Shown here: in pieces, positions 1 to 7,685 of the stretch
How the letters are laid out: every line of letters begins with the position of its first letter
Position numbering within the stretch: position 1 is the stretch's first letter
Translations under genes and position numbers: made by a program
Notes under the pieces: generated by a model
The model's database searches: none
What the model was told of the DNA's origin: nothing
The model's input: only the letters and a program-made list of their open reading frames with translations
DNA from: Mogibacterium sp.
Lineage (GTDB): Bacteria > Bacillota > Clostridia > Peptostreptococcales > Anaerovoracaceae
Length of the DNA: 44,929 nt
Reading direction: 5' to 3'
Assembly (NCBI GenBank): GCA_017515425.1
Contig: JAFWFU010000048.1
Location: forward strand, 1 to 44,929

Positions 1-3
1 AAT

Positions 4-164
4 TTAACTTAGATTAGATTCCACACTCATATGTTTTTTGAGGCTTCCTTCGGAGGTCTTTTTAGGCTGCGTATTTTTCCCAAAACCGATTATTCTATTT
101 TCTTCTGATTATTCCCTTGACTTTTCATAGTTGGTCTCCTTCTATAATCTCAAATCTAAGTTAA
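4..164. repeat. 12-bp inverted repeat pair at left edge
   Basis: TTAACTTAGATT (4-15) is repeated in perfect inverted orientation as AATCTAAGTTAA (153-164). The pair encloses a terminator-like hairpin and, on the minus strand, a 12-codon reading frame (start 128) behind a good AGAAGGAG ribosome site. It could be the ends of a very small element or the remnant of a gene. The left arm lies at the window edge, so its true length is unknown. Confidence 0.4.
40..63 (+). terminator. Rho-independent terminator of a gene left of the window
   Basis: AGGCTTCC and GGAGGTCT pair around a TTC loop with two G-U pairs. A run of T follows on the plus strand. It probably ends a plus-strand transcript that starts outside the window. 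Confidence 0.5.
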
Positions 165-190
165 TTGCGGTTTTGTTCAGTTTTATTCAA

Positions 191-1069
191 TTATAGTTTT
201 TCAACCTCAGTCTTATTCAAAACTTTCCCGCTCCTTATTTTAAACCCGCTGCTGAGCGCCTCCGTAGGACATGCTGTTATGCATTTCCCGCAGCGTATGC
301 ATTCGGCAGAATTAGGCTTTAGGGTCGGGTTCACGTCCATTGGACAGACCTTGGCGCAGACGCCGCAGCTTACGCATTTCGCGCTGTCTATATCCATGCG
401 GTAGACGGCAATAGGATTTAGAAGTCCGTATATGGCACCGAGCGGACACATCAGCTTGCAGAAAAACCTGCTGACGAGCACGCTTCCCGCAATCGTCACA
501 ATGAGGATAAGGGATTTCAAGCCGAACAGCCAGCCTACGACTGCGCGAAGCTCAGGATGAGTCGCAAGTATAGGCAGACCGCCCTCGATAATACCCACAG
601 GGCAGATAAATTTGCAAAAGCTCGGCGAACGGACGCCAAGCCCGCCAAATGCCAGCATGGGCAGCAATATCACAAAGACAGCCAATAATCCATATTTTAT
701 ATAGGTCATCCACTTAGGCAGGTGGAGCTTGGGCGAGGGGATCTTGTGAAGCAATTCCTGCACCAATCCGAAGGGGCAGAGAAAGCCGCAAACCACACGC
801 CCTAGGATCACGCCCAGGGCAAGCACCATGCCTGTCGCATAAAAGCCAAATCTATAGTCGGCGGAATTAGCTCCCGCCTGCATCGCGCCTATCGGGCAGG
901 CGAGCCCTGCCGCGGGGCATGAATAACAGTTCATTCCGGGATTGCAGAACTGCTTCCAGCTCCCCTCATAGAGCCTGCCTCCCGCGAAGTTCTGTAAATG
1001 CGGATTTGAATAGCCGAAAGCCGCTATCTGTATTATCTTACGTTTTATTTCTCTTGTCAGCTTCATCAT
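191..1069 (-). CDS. Polytopic membrane [4Fe-4S] protein, NapH/CcoG-like
   Basis: A 292-aa integral membrane iron-sulfur protein. The N-terminal half has several hydrophobic segments interrupted by Cys-Pro pairs (CPAAGLACPIGAM, CGFLCPFG, CKFICPVG, CKLMCPLG), a pattern of the NapH/NosR-type electron-transfer family. The C-terminal part carries two ferredoxin-type clusters, CVSCGVCAKVCP and CIRCGKCITACP, about residues 232-270. It probably passes electrons between a membrane donor and an extracytoplasmic or cytoplasmic thiol partner. It is the last gene of a three-gene operon with the TlpA lipoprotein and the small CXXC protein, a grouping known from Clostridia. The donor and acceptor cannot be read from the sequence. 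The start is MM; either Met is possible. Confidence 0.88.
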   Translation of the reverse strand: MMKLTREIKRKIIQIAAFGYSNPHLQNFAGGRLYEGSWKQFCNPGMNCYSCPAAGLACPIGAMQAGANSADYRFGFYATGMVLALGVILGRVVCGFLCPFGLVQELLHKIPSPKLHLPKWMTYIKYGLLAVFVILLPMLAFGGLGVRSPSFCKFICPVGIIEGGLPILATHPELRAVVGWLFGLKSLILIVTIAGSVLVSRFFCKLMCPLGAIYGLLNPIAVYRMDIDSAKCVSCGVCAKVCPMDVNPTLKPNSAECIRCGKCITACPTEALSSGFKIRSGKVLNKTEVEKL

Positions 1070-1085
1070 AATTTCTCTGGAATAC

Positions 1086-1235
1086 CTAACCGAGCCCTAT
1101 GCATTCAAGGCAGACCTTGACGGCTTTTCTGAGCACTATAGCCGCTTCTCCATGTGTTGCGCCGTAGACAATCATGCCAATGCCGAGCGCGAGGAACGCG
1201 ATTCTTATGAGATTCCTTACCTTGTCATTATCCAT
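1086..1235 (-). CDS. Small CXXC-motif membrane protein (CD1871A type)
   Basis: A 49-aa protein too short for usual gene calling. It starts MDNDKVRNLI, has one hydrophobic helix (about residues 8-24), and ends with KVCLECIGLG, a CxxC near the C terminus. AGGAAAGG lies upstream of the ATG. It fits tightly between the TlpA gene and the [4Fe-4S] membrane protein gene, 16 bp from the latter. Proteins of this size, motif and neighbourhood are the CD1871A-type CXXC family of Clostridia. A role in thiol/disulfide electron transfer with the two neighbours is inferred from context. Confidence 0.85.
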   Translation of the reverse strand: MDNDKVRNLIRIAFLALGIGMIVYGATHGEAAIVLRKAVKVCLECIGLG

Positions 1236-1260
1236 CCGTCAAAGCCCTTTCCTGTCATAT

Positions 1261-1842
1261 TTAAGACTTCCCGTTGAGATAGTCCTCTATCCTCTTTTTA
1301 TACTCATCAGTCAGAGCACCCACGACGGGCTCTCCAATTAAATTTCCCTCAGAATCGACAAAGATACTCGTCGGCACATACTGCATACTGCTCATATATT
1401 CCACAATTCCACCGGCAGCCTCTATATTCATATAGTCCGCTCCAGCCTGTTCAAGATATTTCAGCGCATTTTTATACTCTGCGGAATTCTTATCTGAGAA
1501 ATTCACATCAATAGGCACGCCTATCATTTGAAATCTGCCATCGTAGCTCCCGCTGATTTTCTGGAGATCCGGCAGTTCCTTTATACAGGGCGCACAGTAA
1601 GTTCCCCAGAAATTTATCATCGTAATATCGACGTCGGCAAATATAGCCTGCGTCACCTCATTCCCATTCAGATCTACCGTAGTAAATTCAGCAATCTTCT
1701 CGGTCTTTTTCTCGGAGCCGCCGTCAGTGCCTTCTGCTTTGCCATTTTCTTCTCCTGCGCCGCTTCCCCCGCAAGCCGCGAAGATAGCCATGGACATCGC
1801 CAAAACCGCAATAAGCGCAATCAGTCTTTTTTTCATTTTCAA
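1261..1842 (-). CDS. TlpA-like thioredoxin-fold lipoprotein
   Basis: A 193-aa secreted thiol oxidoreductase. The N terminus is a lipoprotein signal (KKR, hydrophobic core, FAAC with lipidated Cys24), then a Gly/Glu/Lys-rich tether to about residue 50, then a thioredoxin-like fold. The redox motif is W-G-T-Y-C83-A-P-C86, followed by the KELPDLQ helix. The YVPTSIFVD stretch supplies the cis-Pro. It acts on the outer face of the membrane, probably reduced by the co-encoded CXXC and [4Fe-4S] membrane proteins. An AGGAAGAG ribosome site precedes the ATG. First gene of its operon; no -35/-10 pair with proper spacing was found upstream. Confidence 0.9.
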   Translation of the reverse strand: MKMKKRLIALIAVLAMSMAIFAACGGSGAGEENGKAEGTDGGSEKKTEKIAEFTTVDLNGNEVTQAIFADVDITMINFWGTYCAPCIKELPDLQKISGSYDGRFQMIGVPIDVNFSDKNSAEYKNALKYLEQAGADYMNIEAAGGIVEYMSSMQYVPTSIFVDSEGNLIGEPVVGALTDEYKKRIEDYLNGKS

Positions 1843-1970
1843 TATCTCTTCCTTTCATTAAGCTTCTAAGATGTCATCTTTTACTTCATTATGCCTCTGA
1901 TATTTCTCCCATTCAGTGACAATATCACCTAGAAGCCTTCACCTCTTGCTGACATAGCAGCCTCTATTTA

Positions 1971-1979
1971 TGGTATAAT
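1971..1979 (+). promoter_or_regulatory. Extended -10 promoter of the acyl-CoA synthetase gene
   Basis: TGGTATAAT, a perfect TATAAT with the TGn extension. The nearest -35-like hexamer, CTGACA (1949-1954), is 19 bp away, so the extended -10 likely carries the promoter. It sits 57 bp before the ATG in the gap shared with the divergent TlpA operon. Confidence 0.55.
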
Positions 1980-2036
1980 ATTTCTCGCATTTATACTGCT
2001 ATTTTAAATATTGTAACATATTAAAGGTAAAAGGGT

Positions 2037-3878
2037 ATGAGTAAAAGATATTCGGATTCGGTATACAGAAGTATCAAGCGTCGTGAACGAGATGTCATTC
2101 AGAGCATGATTAAAGATTTGAAGTCATCAAAGGACAGACGCTATCTGTTCCGCGACAAACATGCGGCCACGGATATTAAGGATATGCTGAATTACAGCGC
2201 GGATAATTATGGCGACCTTCCGCTTTTCATGCAGAAGAACAAGGCGAACGAACCTTTCCGTTCGGTCACATACAGTCAGGTCAGAGATGATGTCAATGCC
2301 CTCGGCACAGCCATGATGTCTCTCGGTTTACATGACAGACATATCGGTTTGATTGGTCGCAATTCTGTCGAATGGGGCGAGTCCTATTTGGCGATTACCG
2401 GCGGCGTCGGCGTAGTGGTACCACTCGACAGAGAGCTTAACGAGAGCGAGCTTCACCAGCTTACAATCAAGGGAGAGCTCGAAGCCGTAATCACCGTAAA
2501 CAATAACTATTACGAGAAATTCAAAAATATCAAGACTGCCGGCGATACCTCGCTCAAATATATTATCAATGCTGATATGGATGATGACGAGGATAAGAAG
2601 GACGGCCTTATCTCCTGGTGGCACCTCCGTGAAGTCGGGCGAAAGAAGCTGCAACAGGGAGACCGCAGCTATTTAGACGCGCAGATAATCAACACGGATC
2701 TCGCGGCTATTCTCTTCACATCAGGAACTACGGGAGTTTCAAAAGGCGTCATGCTCAGCAGCCGAAACCTCATTTTGGATGCCATGCTCTGCCAGACCAT
2801 GATGGAGGCAAAGCCGAAGGATATATGCTTTTCCATTCTCCCAATGCACCATGCCTACGAATGCACGGGCACCTTCCTCGACTGCGTCTACAGCGGGGCA
2901 ACCATAGCATTCTGCCGCGGGCTGAAATACATAAGGAAGGATATTGAAGAGGTCAAGCCCACGATATTGCTGTCGGTGCCGGTTATAATCGAGAATTTCT
3001 ACAACAAGATACTCAGAGCCATAAAGGAAAAAGGCGGGGAGAAGAACTTCCAGCGTTTTCTCATTATGAATCGTGAAGCCAGACGCTTTAAGCTCAAGCT
3101 TCCAAAGGCTGTAACGAAGGATATAGTGGCGCTTTTTGGCGGCAGACTCCATACTCTGATTTCCGGCGGAGCCGCGATAGACGGCACAATCCTCGACTTC
3201 TTCTGCAATGTAGGCATTCGCGCCATACAGGGATACGGGCTCACGGAATGTTCGCCCATAGTGGCGCTCAATCCCGTTAAGAGAAAATACATGAAGAATA
3301 CTTCCGCAGGACATCTCCTTCCGCATACGGAATGTAAGATTTTGAGCCCCGATGACAACGGCATTGGTGAGATATGCTTCCGCGGGCCGACAATTATGAT
3401 GGGTTATTATAAGGATCCCGAAAATACAGCCGCCGTGCTCGACAGCGAGGGGTGGTTCCACACGGGCGATATTGGTTTTCTCGATAAGGATAATTATGTC
3501 TTTATCACGGGCAGAAAGAAAAATGTGATAATCGCTCCGAACGGTAAAAATGTATTCCCCGAGGAGCTTGAAGGCTATCTCCTTGCGCTTCCTATCGTGT
3601 CGGAATGCATGGTATGGGACGGAGAAAACGACAAGAGCACGGAGTTTGAGGGCATACATGCCACGATAAGACCGGATAAAGATGAGCTTGAGCTCAGGCT
3701 TGGAAAAGACTATACGAGGGAGCAGGCAGAAGAACTGCTGGAGGAGGAAGTAGACAAGATAAATGCCGACCTTCCGCGCTTCAAGCGTATAGCCCATATA
3801 ATCGTCCGCGAGCGCGAATTCGAAAAGACTACAACCGCCAAGATAAAACGCTTCGTCGCAGACAACAAGCTCCCCTAA
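2037..3878 (+). CDS. AMP-forming long-chain acyl-CoA synthetase
   Basis: A 613-aa ANL-superfamily adenylate-forming ligase, which activates a fatty acid as acyl-AMP and then acyl-CoA. The P-loop FTSGTTGVSKGV lies near residue 225. The A5-type motif is GYGLTECSP. GWFHTGDIG and the hinge GRKKNVIIAPNGKNVFPEE follow, and a C-terminal catalytic Lys region (KTTTAKIKR) closes the protein. Length and motif order fit the long-chain fatty acyl-CoA synthetase branch; the true acid is unknown. The start follows AAAGG at a 9-nt spacing. Monocistronic, divergent from the redox operon and convergent with the xdh operon. Confidence 0.88.
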   Translation: MSKRYSDSVYRSIKRRERDVIQSMIKDLKSSKDRRYLFRDKHAATDIKDMLNYSADNYGDLPLFMQKNKANEPFRSVTYSQVRDDVNALGTAMMSLGLHDRHIGLIGRNSVEWGESYLAITGGVGVVVPLDRELNESELHQLTIKGELEAVITVNNNYYEKFKNIKTAGDTSLKYIINADMDDDEDKKDGLISWWHLREVGRKKLQQGDRSYLDAQIINTDLAAILFTSGTTGVSKGVMLSSRNLILDAMLCQTMMEAKPKDICFSILPMHHAYECTGTFLDCVYSGATIAFCRGLKYIRKDIEEVKPTILLSVPVIIENFYNKILRAIKEKGGEKNFQRFLIMNREARRFKLKLPKAVTKDIVALFGGRLHTLISGGAAIDGTILDFFCNVGIRAIQGYGLTECSPIVALNPVKRKYMKNTSAGHLLPHTECKILSPDDNGIGEICFRGPTIMMGYYKDPENTAAVLDSEGWFHTGDIGFLDKDNYVFITGRKKNVIIAPNGKNVFPEELEGYLLALPIVSECMVWDGENDKSTEFEGIHATIRPDKDELELRLGKDYTREQAEELLEEEVDKINADLPRFKRIAHIIVREREFEKTTTAKIKRFVADNKLP

Positions 3879-3929
3879 CGCAGCAACGCAATATAACAAG
3901 ACTTTGTTTTATGCCTTTATAAAATCTTC

Positions 3930-3963
3930 AAAAAAAACCATCCCCGCGTGAAAGCGCGAGGAT
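3930..3963 (-). terminator. Terminator of the xdhABC-hydantoinase operon
   Basis: ATCCCCGCG (3940-3948) and CGCGAGGAT (3955-3963) pair with one mismatch around TGAAAG. On the minus strand the stem is followed by GG and eight T. It lies just behind the stop of the acidic protein gene, so it marks the operon end. Confidence 0.85.
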
Positions 3964-3969
3964 AATTTG

Positions 3970-4698
3970 TTACTCTATGATAATCTCGTCACATTTGAGG
4001 GTTACATATTTAAAGCCCTTGTCCTCGTTGTCTAAAAGCATATGGACTTCGAAGGCTCCGTCTTTGAAATACAGCTCGCAGTCGGCGAGGTCGCAGTCGG
4101 TTTCTATATCTCCGTCCTCATCTGTCCCACTGTTTATTATCGGTTCCTCGTTTTCAATAAGCTCTGCATTCTTGAAAACAGCCTTCTTCTTCGTCTGCTC
4201 GCCTTCGTCATCCCAAACCACCAGCTCCATAACATAGTCACCATTCACTAGAGCGGCGCCCGTGATATATTCAGCCACTAGATCGTCGAGACTGTCAGCG
4301 AGCTCCTCATATTCCTCGGGAAAGAGCTCGTCATTTTCCTCAAGCAGTCTGTCCGCCTCGGCGTCAAGCTCATCAAACTTCTTCTCATTTTCGGCTTCCT
4401 CCGCCTCGAGCCTGTCATAGACGCTCTGCGGAAGGAGTCCGAGAGCAATCAGCCTCGGATCAACCGACTCTCTCACCCATTCAGGTATATCCTCATCAGG
4501 ATATTCGAGCGCTTCCTTATACTCTTCCTCGAAGTCGATAGCGCTTCCCTCTTCTTCGCTCAAATATTTTTCGAGCATTTTCTGATAGAGCCCGACCATA
4601 TCCTCATCTGAATATTCCTTGTCCTCAATCGGCTCAAACATGTCGATATTCCCGAAAGACTCCAATAATATATGCCATTCCTTTGTAAAAATCCTCAT
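3970..4698 (-). CDS. Acidic protein of unknown function, possibly DUF4085-like
   Basis: A 242-aa soluble, very acidic protein with many Glu/Asp clusters and no signal peptide or membrane segment. The N terminus MRIFTKEWHILL resembles the start of DUF4085 proteins; that assignment is from memory and tentative. The middle (about 95-140) is predicted helical and Glu-rich. The last 100 residues look beta-rich (YVMELVVWDDEG, ELYFKDGAFEVHML). GGAGG precedes the ATG. It is the last gene of the xdh-hydantoinase operon, 64 bp after the hydantoinase gene, but nothing in its sequence ties it to purine metabolism. Confidence 0.75.
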   Translation of the reverse strand: MRIFTKEWHILLESFGNIDMFEPIEDKEYSDEDMVGLYQKMLEKYLSEEEGSAIDFEEEYKEALEYPDEDIPEWVRESVDPRLIALGLLPQSVYDRLEAEEAENEKKFDELDAEADRLLEENDELFPEEYEELADSLDDLVAEYITGAALVNGDYVMELVVWDDEGEQTKKKAVFKNAELIENEEPIINSGTDEDGDIETDCDLADCELYFKDGAFEVHMLLDNEDKGFKYVTLKCDEIIIE

Positions 4699-4762
4699 CT
4701 TGACCTCCGTCTTATCTCGCAGCTATGCTTTTAAAATCAAATATCTTTTTCACAGCCATTTA

Positions 4763-6154
4763 TTAAATCAGACTGCTGATTCCGCGCCTGAGATACCGCC
4801 CCGCACCCTTGCTGCCGAGAAATACATTATCCTCGACTATGAGGTTGCCGCGGGCGAATACCTTTTCAATCCTTCCCGTGAGATTGAAGCCTTCGTAGCA
4901 GGTATAGTCATTTGCGCCATGCATATCATCTATCGTGAGGATATGCTTTGCCTCGGGATTGAAAACGACTATATCTGCGTCTGCGCCGGGTATGATTGCT
5001 CCCTTTTTAGGATAGAGTCCGAAGATGCGCGCCGGCTCCGTGCAGCAGTATTTGACGAGCTGCGGCAGGCTTATCCTTCCCTTAGAAACTCCCTCGGAAT
5101 ACATGATTGGAAGCCTCTCTTCAACCCCCGGGGCGCCGTTCGGGCATTTTCTGAAATCGTCCTTTCCCATCTGCTTTTGCTCTTTAAATGTGAAGGGACA
5201 GTGATCCGTCGCAACGACGTCTATCATTCCGTCCCTGGCAAGCGCTGCCCAGAGCGCGTCATTATCCGCCTTCTTTCTCAGAGGCGGAGACATTATTGCC
5301 TTTAGTCCCTCTTGGTCGTCACTATAGGCTTCGTCCGTGAGCGCAAGATACTGCGTGCAGGTCTCTACACCGAAATGTTTCTGTCCTGATTCCCTTACCT
5401 TTATGACTTCCTTTAACCCTGCCTCGGAAGATAGGTGTACCACATATGCGGCTGCCTCTCCCGCCGCCTTCGCGATATGGAGCAGGCGGCTCACCGCCTC
5501 AGCCTCGGCGTCCGCAGGTCTTGCCAAGGGATGATATTTAGCCTGCAATTTGCCCAAAGCTCCGAGCTCAGCCTTTGTCAGCTCAACCAATGCGTCATTT
5601 TCACAATGCGCAGGTATCACCAAGCCCTCATCTGCGGCTGTTTTCAAAATCTTAAACAGCCATTCGTCGTCAATCATATTGTCGCCATATGTCATATAAG
5701 CCTTCCAGCTTGTAATGCCCTCGCGCCTCGCAATCTGCTTCATCTCTTCCAGCTTGGAATCATTCATAAGCTGGAGGACACCGTGAAATCCATAGTCTAT
5801 TACAGCATGTCCGTCCGCGAGCGCATGGTATGTATCGACCTGGTGCATAAGAGCTGCGTCGCCGGGAGCAAATGCCATATGGTCGACGACTGTGGTAGTT
5901 CCACCGCAGGCGGCTGCGATCGTTCCGCTCGTCCAATCGTCGCAGGCTCTTGTAAATCCCACGTCCAAATCCATATGCGTATGCACGTCAACCGCGCCCG
6001 GCAGCAATAGTCTTCCGCTTGCGTCTATTATCTCCGAATCAGCGCATTCAATATCCACGCCAACGCACTCGATAGTCTCTCCGTCTATCAGCACATCAGC
6101 CTTATACATATCCGCCTCAGTTACAATATTCGCATTTTTTATCAGTTTTTTCAT
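4763..6154 (-). CDS. hydA: Dihydropyrimidinase/hydantoinase-family cyclic amidohydrolase
   Basis: A 463-aa amidohydrolase with a complete binuclear metal site: H58 and H60 (DVHTHMD), K151 (the lysine that is carboxylated in the family, SWKAYMTY), H183 (PAHCEND), H240 (VVHLSS) and D317 (ATDHCPF). The family hydrolyses cyclic ureides such as dihydropyrimidines, hydantoins or allantoin. Length matches dihydropyrimidinase and the E. coli YgeZ/HyuA type, which also lies beside xdhABC. That shared context suggests ring opening of a purine or pyrimidine catabolite. The substrate cannot be decided from sequence. It is separated from xdhC by an intercistronic hairpin. Confidence 0.88.
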   Translation of the reverse strand: MKKLIKNANIVTEADMYKADVLIDGETIECVGVDIECADSEIIDASGRLLLPGAVDVHTHMDLDVGFTRACDDWTSGTIAAACGGTTTVVDHMAFAPGDAALMHQVDTYHALADGHAVIDYGFHGVLQLMNDSKLEEMKQIARREGITSWKAYMTYGDNMIDDEWLFKILKTAADEGLVIPAHCENDALVELTKAELGALGKLQAKYHPLARPADAEAEAVSRLLHIAKAAGEAAAYVVHLSSEAGLKEVIKVRESGQKHFGVETCTQYLALTDEAYSDDQEGLKAIMSPPLRKKADNDALWAALARDGMIDVVATDHCPFTFKEQKQMGKDDFRKCPNGAPGVEERLPIMYSEGVSKGRISLPQLVKYCCTEPARIFGLYPKKGAIIPGADADIVVFNPEAKHILTIDDMHGANDYTCYEGFNLTGRIEKVFARGNLIVEDNVFLGSKGAGRYLRRGISSLI

Positions 6155-6177
6155 ACGATAATCCTAACAGTAAGAAA

Positions 6178-6217
6178 ATATTCGCCGCCCGAATTCATTG
6201 AAATATATGGCGAATAT
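6178..6217 (-). terminator. Intercistronic hairpin between xdhC and the hydantoinase gene
   Basis: A perfect 9-bp inverted repeat, ATATTCGCC (6178-6186) and GGCGAATAT (6209-6217), with a 22-nt loop. On the minus strand it is followed by TTTTCTTACTGTT. It looks like a leaky terminator or an mRNA-stabilising stem that would set hydantoinase expression below that of xdhABC. Confidence 0.55.
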
Positions 6218-6234
6218 CATTGAGAGCAGGCGCC

Positions 6235-6795
6235 TTATTCAAACGGCATTGGATTCGGATATTCCGTAATGCCCTGCGAATTTACAAGCTCGGCTTCCTC
6301 ATTCTTGCCAAGCCTTCTCAGCATGGTCTTTTTGACCGCGCGGAAGATATTTTCATATCCCGTGCAGCGGCAGAGATGTCCCGACAACGCCTTTCTAAGC
6401 TCGTCATCCGTATATTCCCTGCCGGAATTCACTATTTCCCATGATGTCATAATAAATCCCGGAGAGCAGAAGCCGCATTGTATGGCTCCCTCATCTATGA
6501 ATGCCTGCTGAATATCCGAGAGCTCTCCTCCCTCGCCCGTCAGACCTTCGAGAGTCCAGATCTCCTTGCCCTCAGCCCATACAGCCAGGTAGATACAGGA
6601 GTTAAATCCCTCGCCGTCAATTATGACCGTGCAGGCTCCGCACTCGCCAACCTCGCAGCCCTTCTTGACCGAGGTCAGCCTATAGTCGTTTCTGAGCATA
6701 TCCGTCAGCGACGCCCTCACATCTACTATCTTTGAGACCTCTTTGCCGTTTATCTTGCAGTGTACCACCTTGTATTGATTATCCATTGATGACAC
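6235..6795 (-). CDS. xdhC: Xanthine dehydrogenase-type [2Fe-2S] subunit
   Basis: A 186-aa subunit with both clusters of the molybdenum hydroxylase family. The plant-ferredoxin-like cluster uses C47, C52, C55 and C67 (GCEVGECGAC). The second uses C107, C110, C142 and C144 (QCGFC and LCRCTGY). It moves electrons from the Mo site to FAD. The gene overlaps xdhB by 17 bp, so the two are likely translationally coupled. Met4 is an alternative start. It is the third gene of a Moco-FAD-FeS order identical to E. coli xdhABC; the symbol follows that usage. The unrelated maturation factor also called XdhC is a different protein. Confidence 0.93.
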   Translation of the reverse strand: MSSMDNQYKVVHCKINGKEVSKIVDVRASLTDMLRNDYRLTSVKKGCEVGECGACTVIIDGEGFNSCIYLAVWAEGKEIWTLEGLTGEGGELSDIQQAFIDEGAIQCGFCSPGFIMTSWEIVNSGREYTDDELRKALSGHLCRCTGYENIFRAVKKTMLRRLGKNEEAELVNSQGITEYPNPMPFE

Positions 6796-7666
6796 CTCCT
6801 GCCTGTTTAATGGAATTTCGAAGAGCTCGCTCAGCCATGACCACCGAGATATGGCGTCTTAATGCGCGTCCCGCACGCCAGCTGTTACGGGGATTGACGT
6901 CCTCGAGAACAGTCTCGGCGAACTTCTTAATATTCTCTTCATTTATATCCTTGCCGTTTAGGAATTCCTCGGCTGTATATGCTCTCATGGGAATAGGCGC
7001 AGCCACGCCGTAGCCGACTCTGACGCGCTCAATCCTTTTTTTATCCTCGCTGAGCCTCACATTCACCGAGCAACCCGTCGTCGTAATATCCAGGGCGTTT
7101 CTCATGGCGTATTTGATATAGTGTCCGTAACATCTGTCATAGGACTCCTTTGGAATGAGGATTGCCGTCTGAATTTCGGCAGGCTTCAAATCCACCACCT
7201 TCGCCTTGATATAGAAATCCTTGATAGACACTCTTCTGACGCCCTCTGCGCCTGTAATCTCAACAATAGCATCCCATGCCATTAGAGTCGAGGCGGAATC
7301 AGCGGAGGTCACTCCGTTGCAGGTATTACCACCTATTGTGCCTATAGCCCTTATCTGCGGCCCACCTACCATATCGACAGCCTCGCCCAAGACATTTATA
7401 TATTTCTGAATGATTGGGTCGTTAGTGATATGCGAGAAGCTCGTCAGAGATCCGATTCGGATATTCTCCTCTTCATCAATGCTTACGCCCCTCAGCTCAT
7501 CAAGCATATATATGCTGACAAGCTCTACTCCGGCTCGCCTTCCCTCGCGCACCTGAACGAGCACGTCGGAGCCGCCTGCGAGAATCTGCGCCTCTGGGTG
7601 CTCTTGGAGTAGTTCTATCGCGTGCTGAACGCTCTTCGCTTCGTATAATGCTTTTATATCATACAT
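6779..7666 (-). CDS. xdhB: Xanthine dehydrogenase-type FAD-binding subunit
   Basis: A 295-aa FAD subunit of the CO dehydrogenase flavoprotein family. The FAD pyrophosphate loop ILAGGSDVLVQ lies near residue 30, and the second FAD motif TIGGNTCNGVTSAD near 105. The start is MYDIKALYE, preceded by AGGGGGGA; the frame is open further upstream but lacks a ribosome site. It begins 19 bp after the xdhA stop and overlaps xdhC. It takes electrons from the [2Fe-2S] subunit and passes them to NAD+ or another acceptor. Confidence 0.92.
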   Translation of the reverse strand: MYDIKALYEAKSVQHAIELLQEHPEAQILAGGSDVLVQVREGRRAGVELVSIYMLDELRGVSIDEEENIRIGSLTSFSHITNDPIIQKYINVLGEAVDMVGGPQIRAIGTIGGNTCNGVTSADSASTLMAWDAIVEITGAEGVRRVSIKDFYIKAKVVDLKPAEIQTAILIPKESYDRCYGHYIKYAMRNALDITTTGCSVNVRLSEDKKRIERVRVGYGVAAPIPMRAYTAEEFLNGKDINEENIKKFAETVLEDVNPRNSWRAGRALRRHISVVMAERALRNSIKQAGGVING

Positions 7667-7685
7667 ATTGCTGTCCCCCCTTTCC

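Noticed and set aside
2739-3899. Long minus-strand reading frame opposite the acyl-CoA synthetase gene
   Set aside because: It is the antisense shadow of a clearly conserved gene, has no ribosome site and shows no recognisable motifs.
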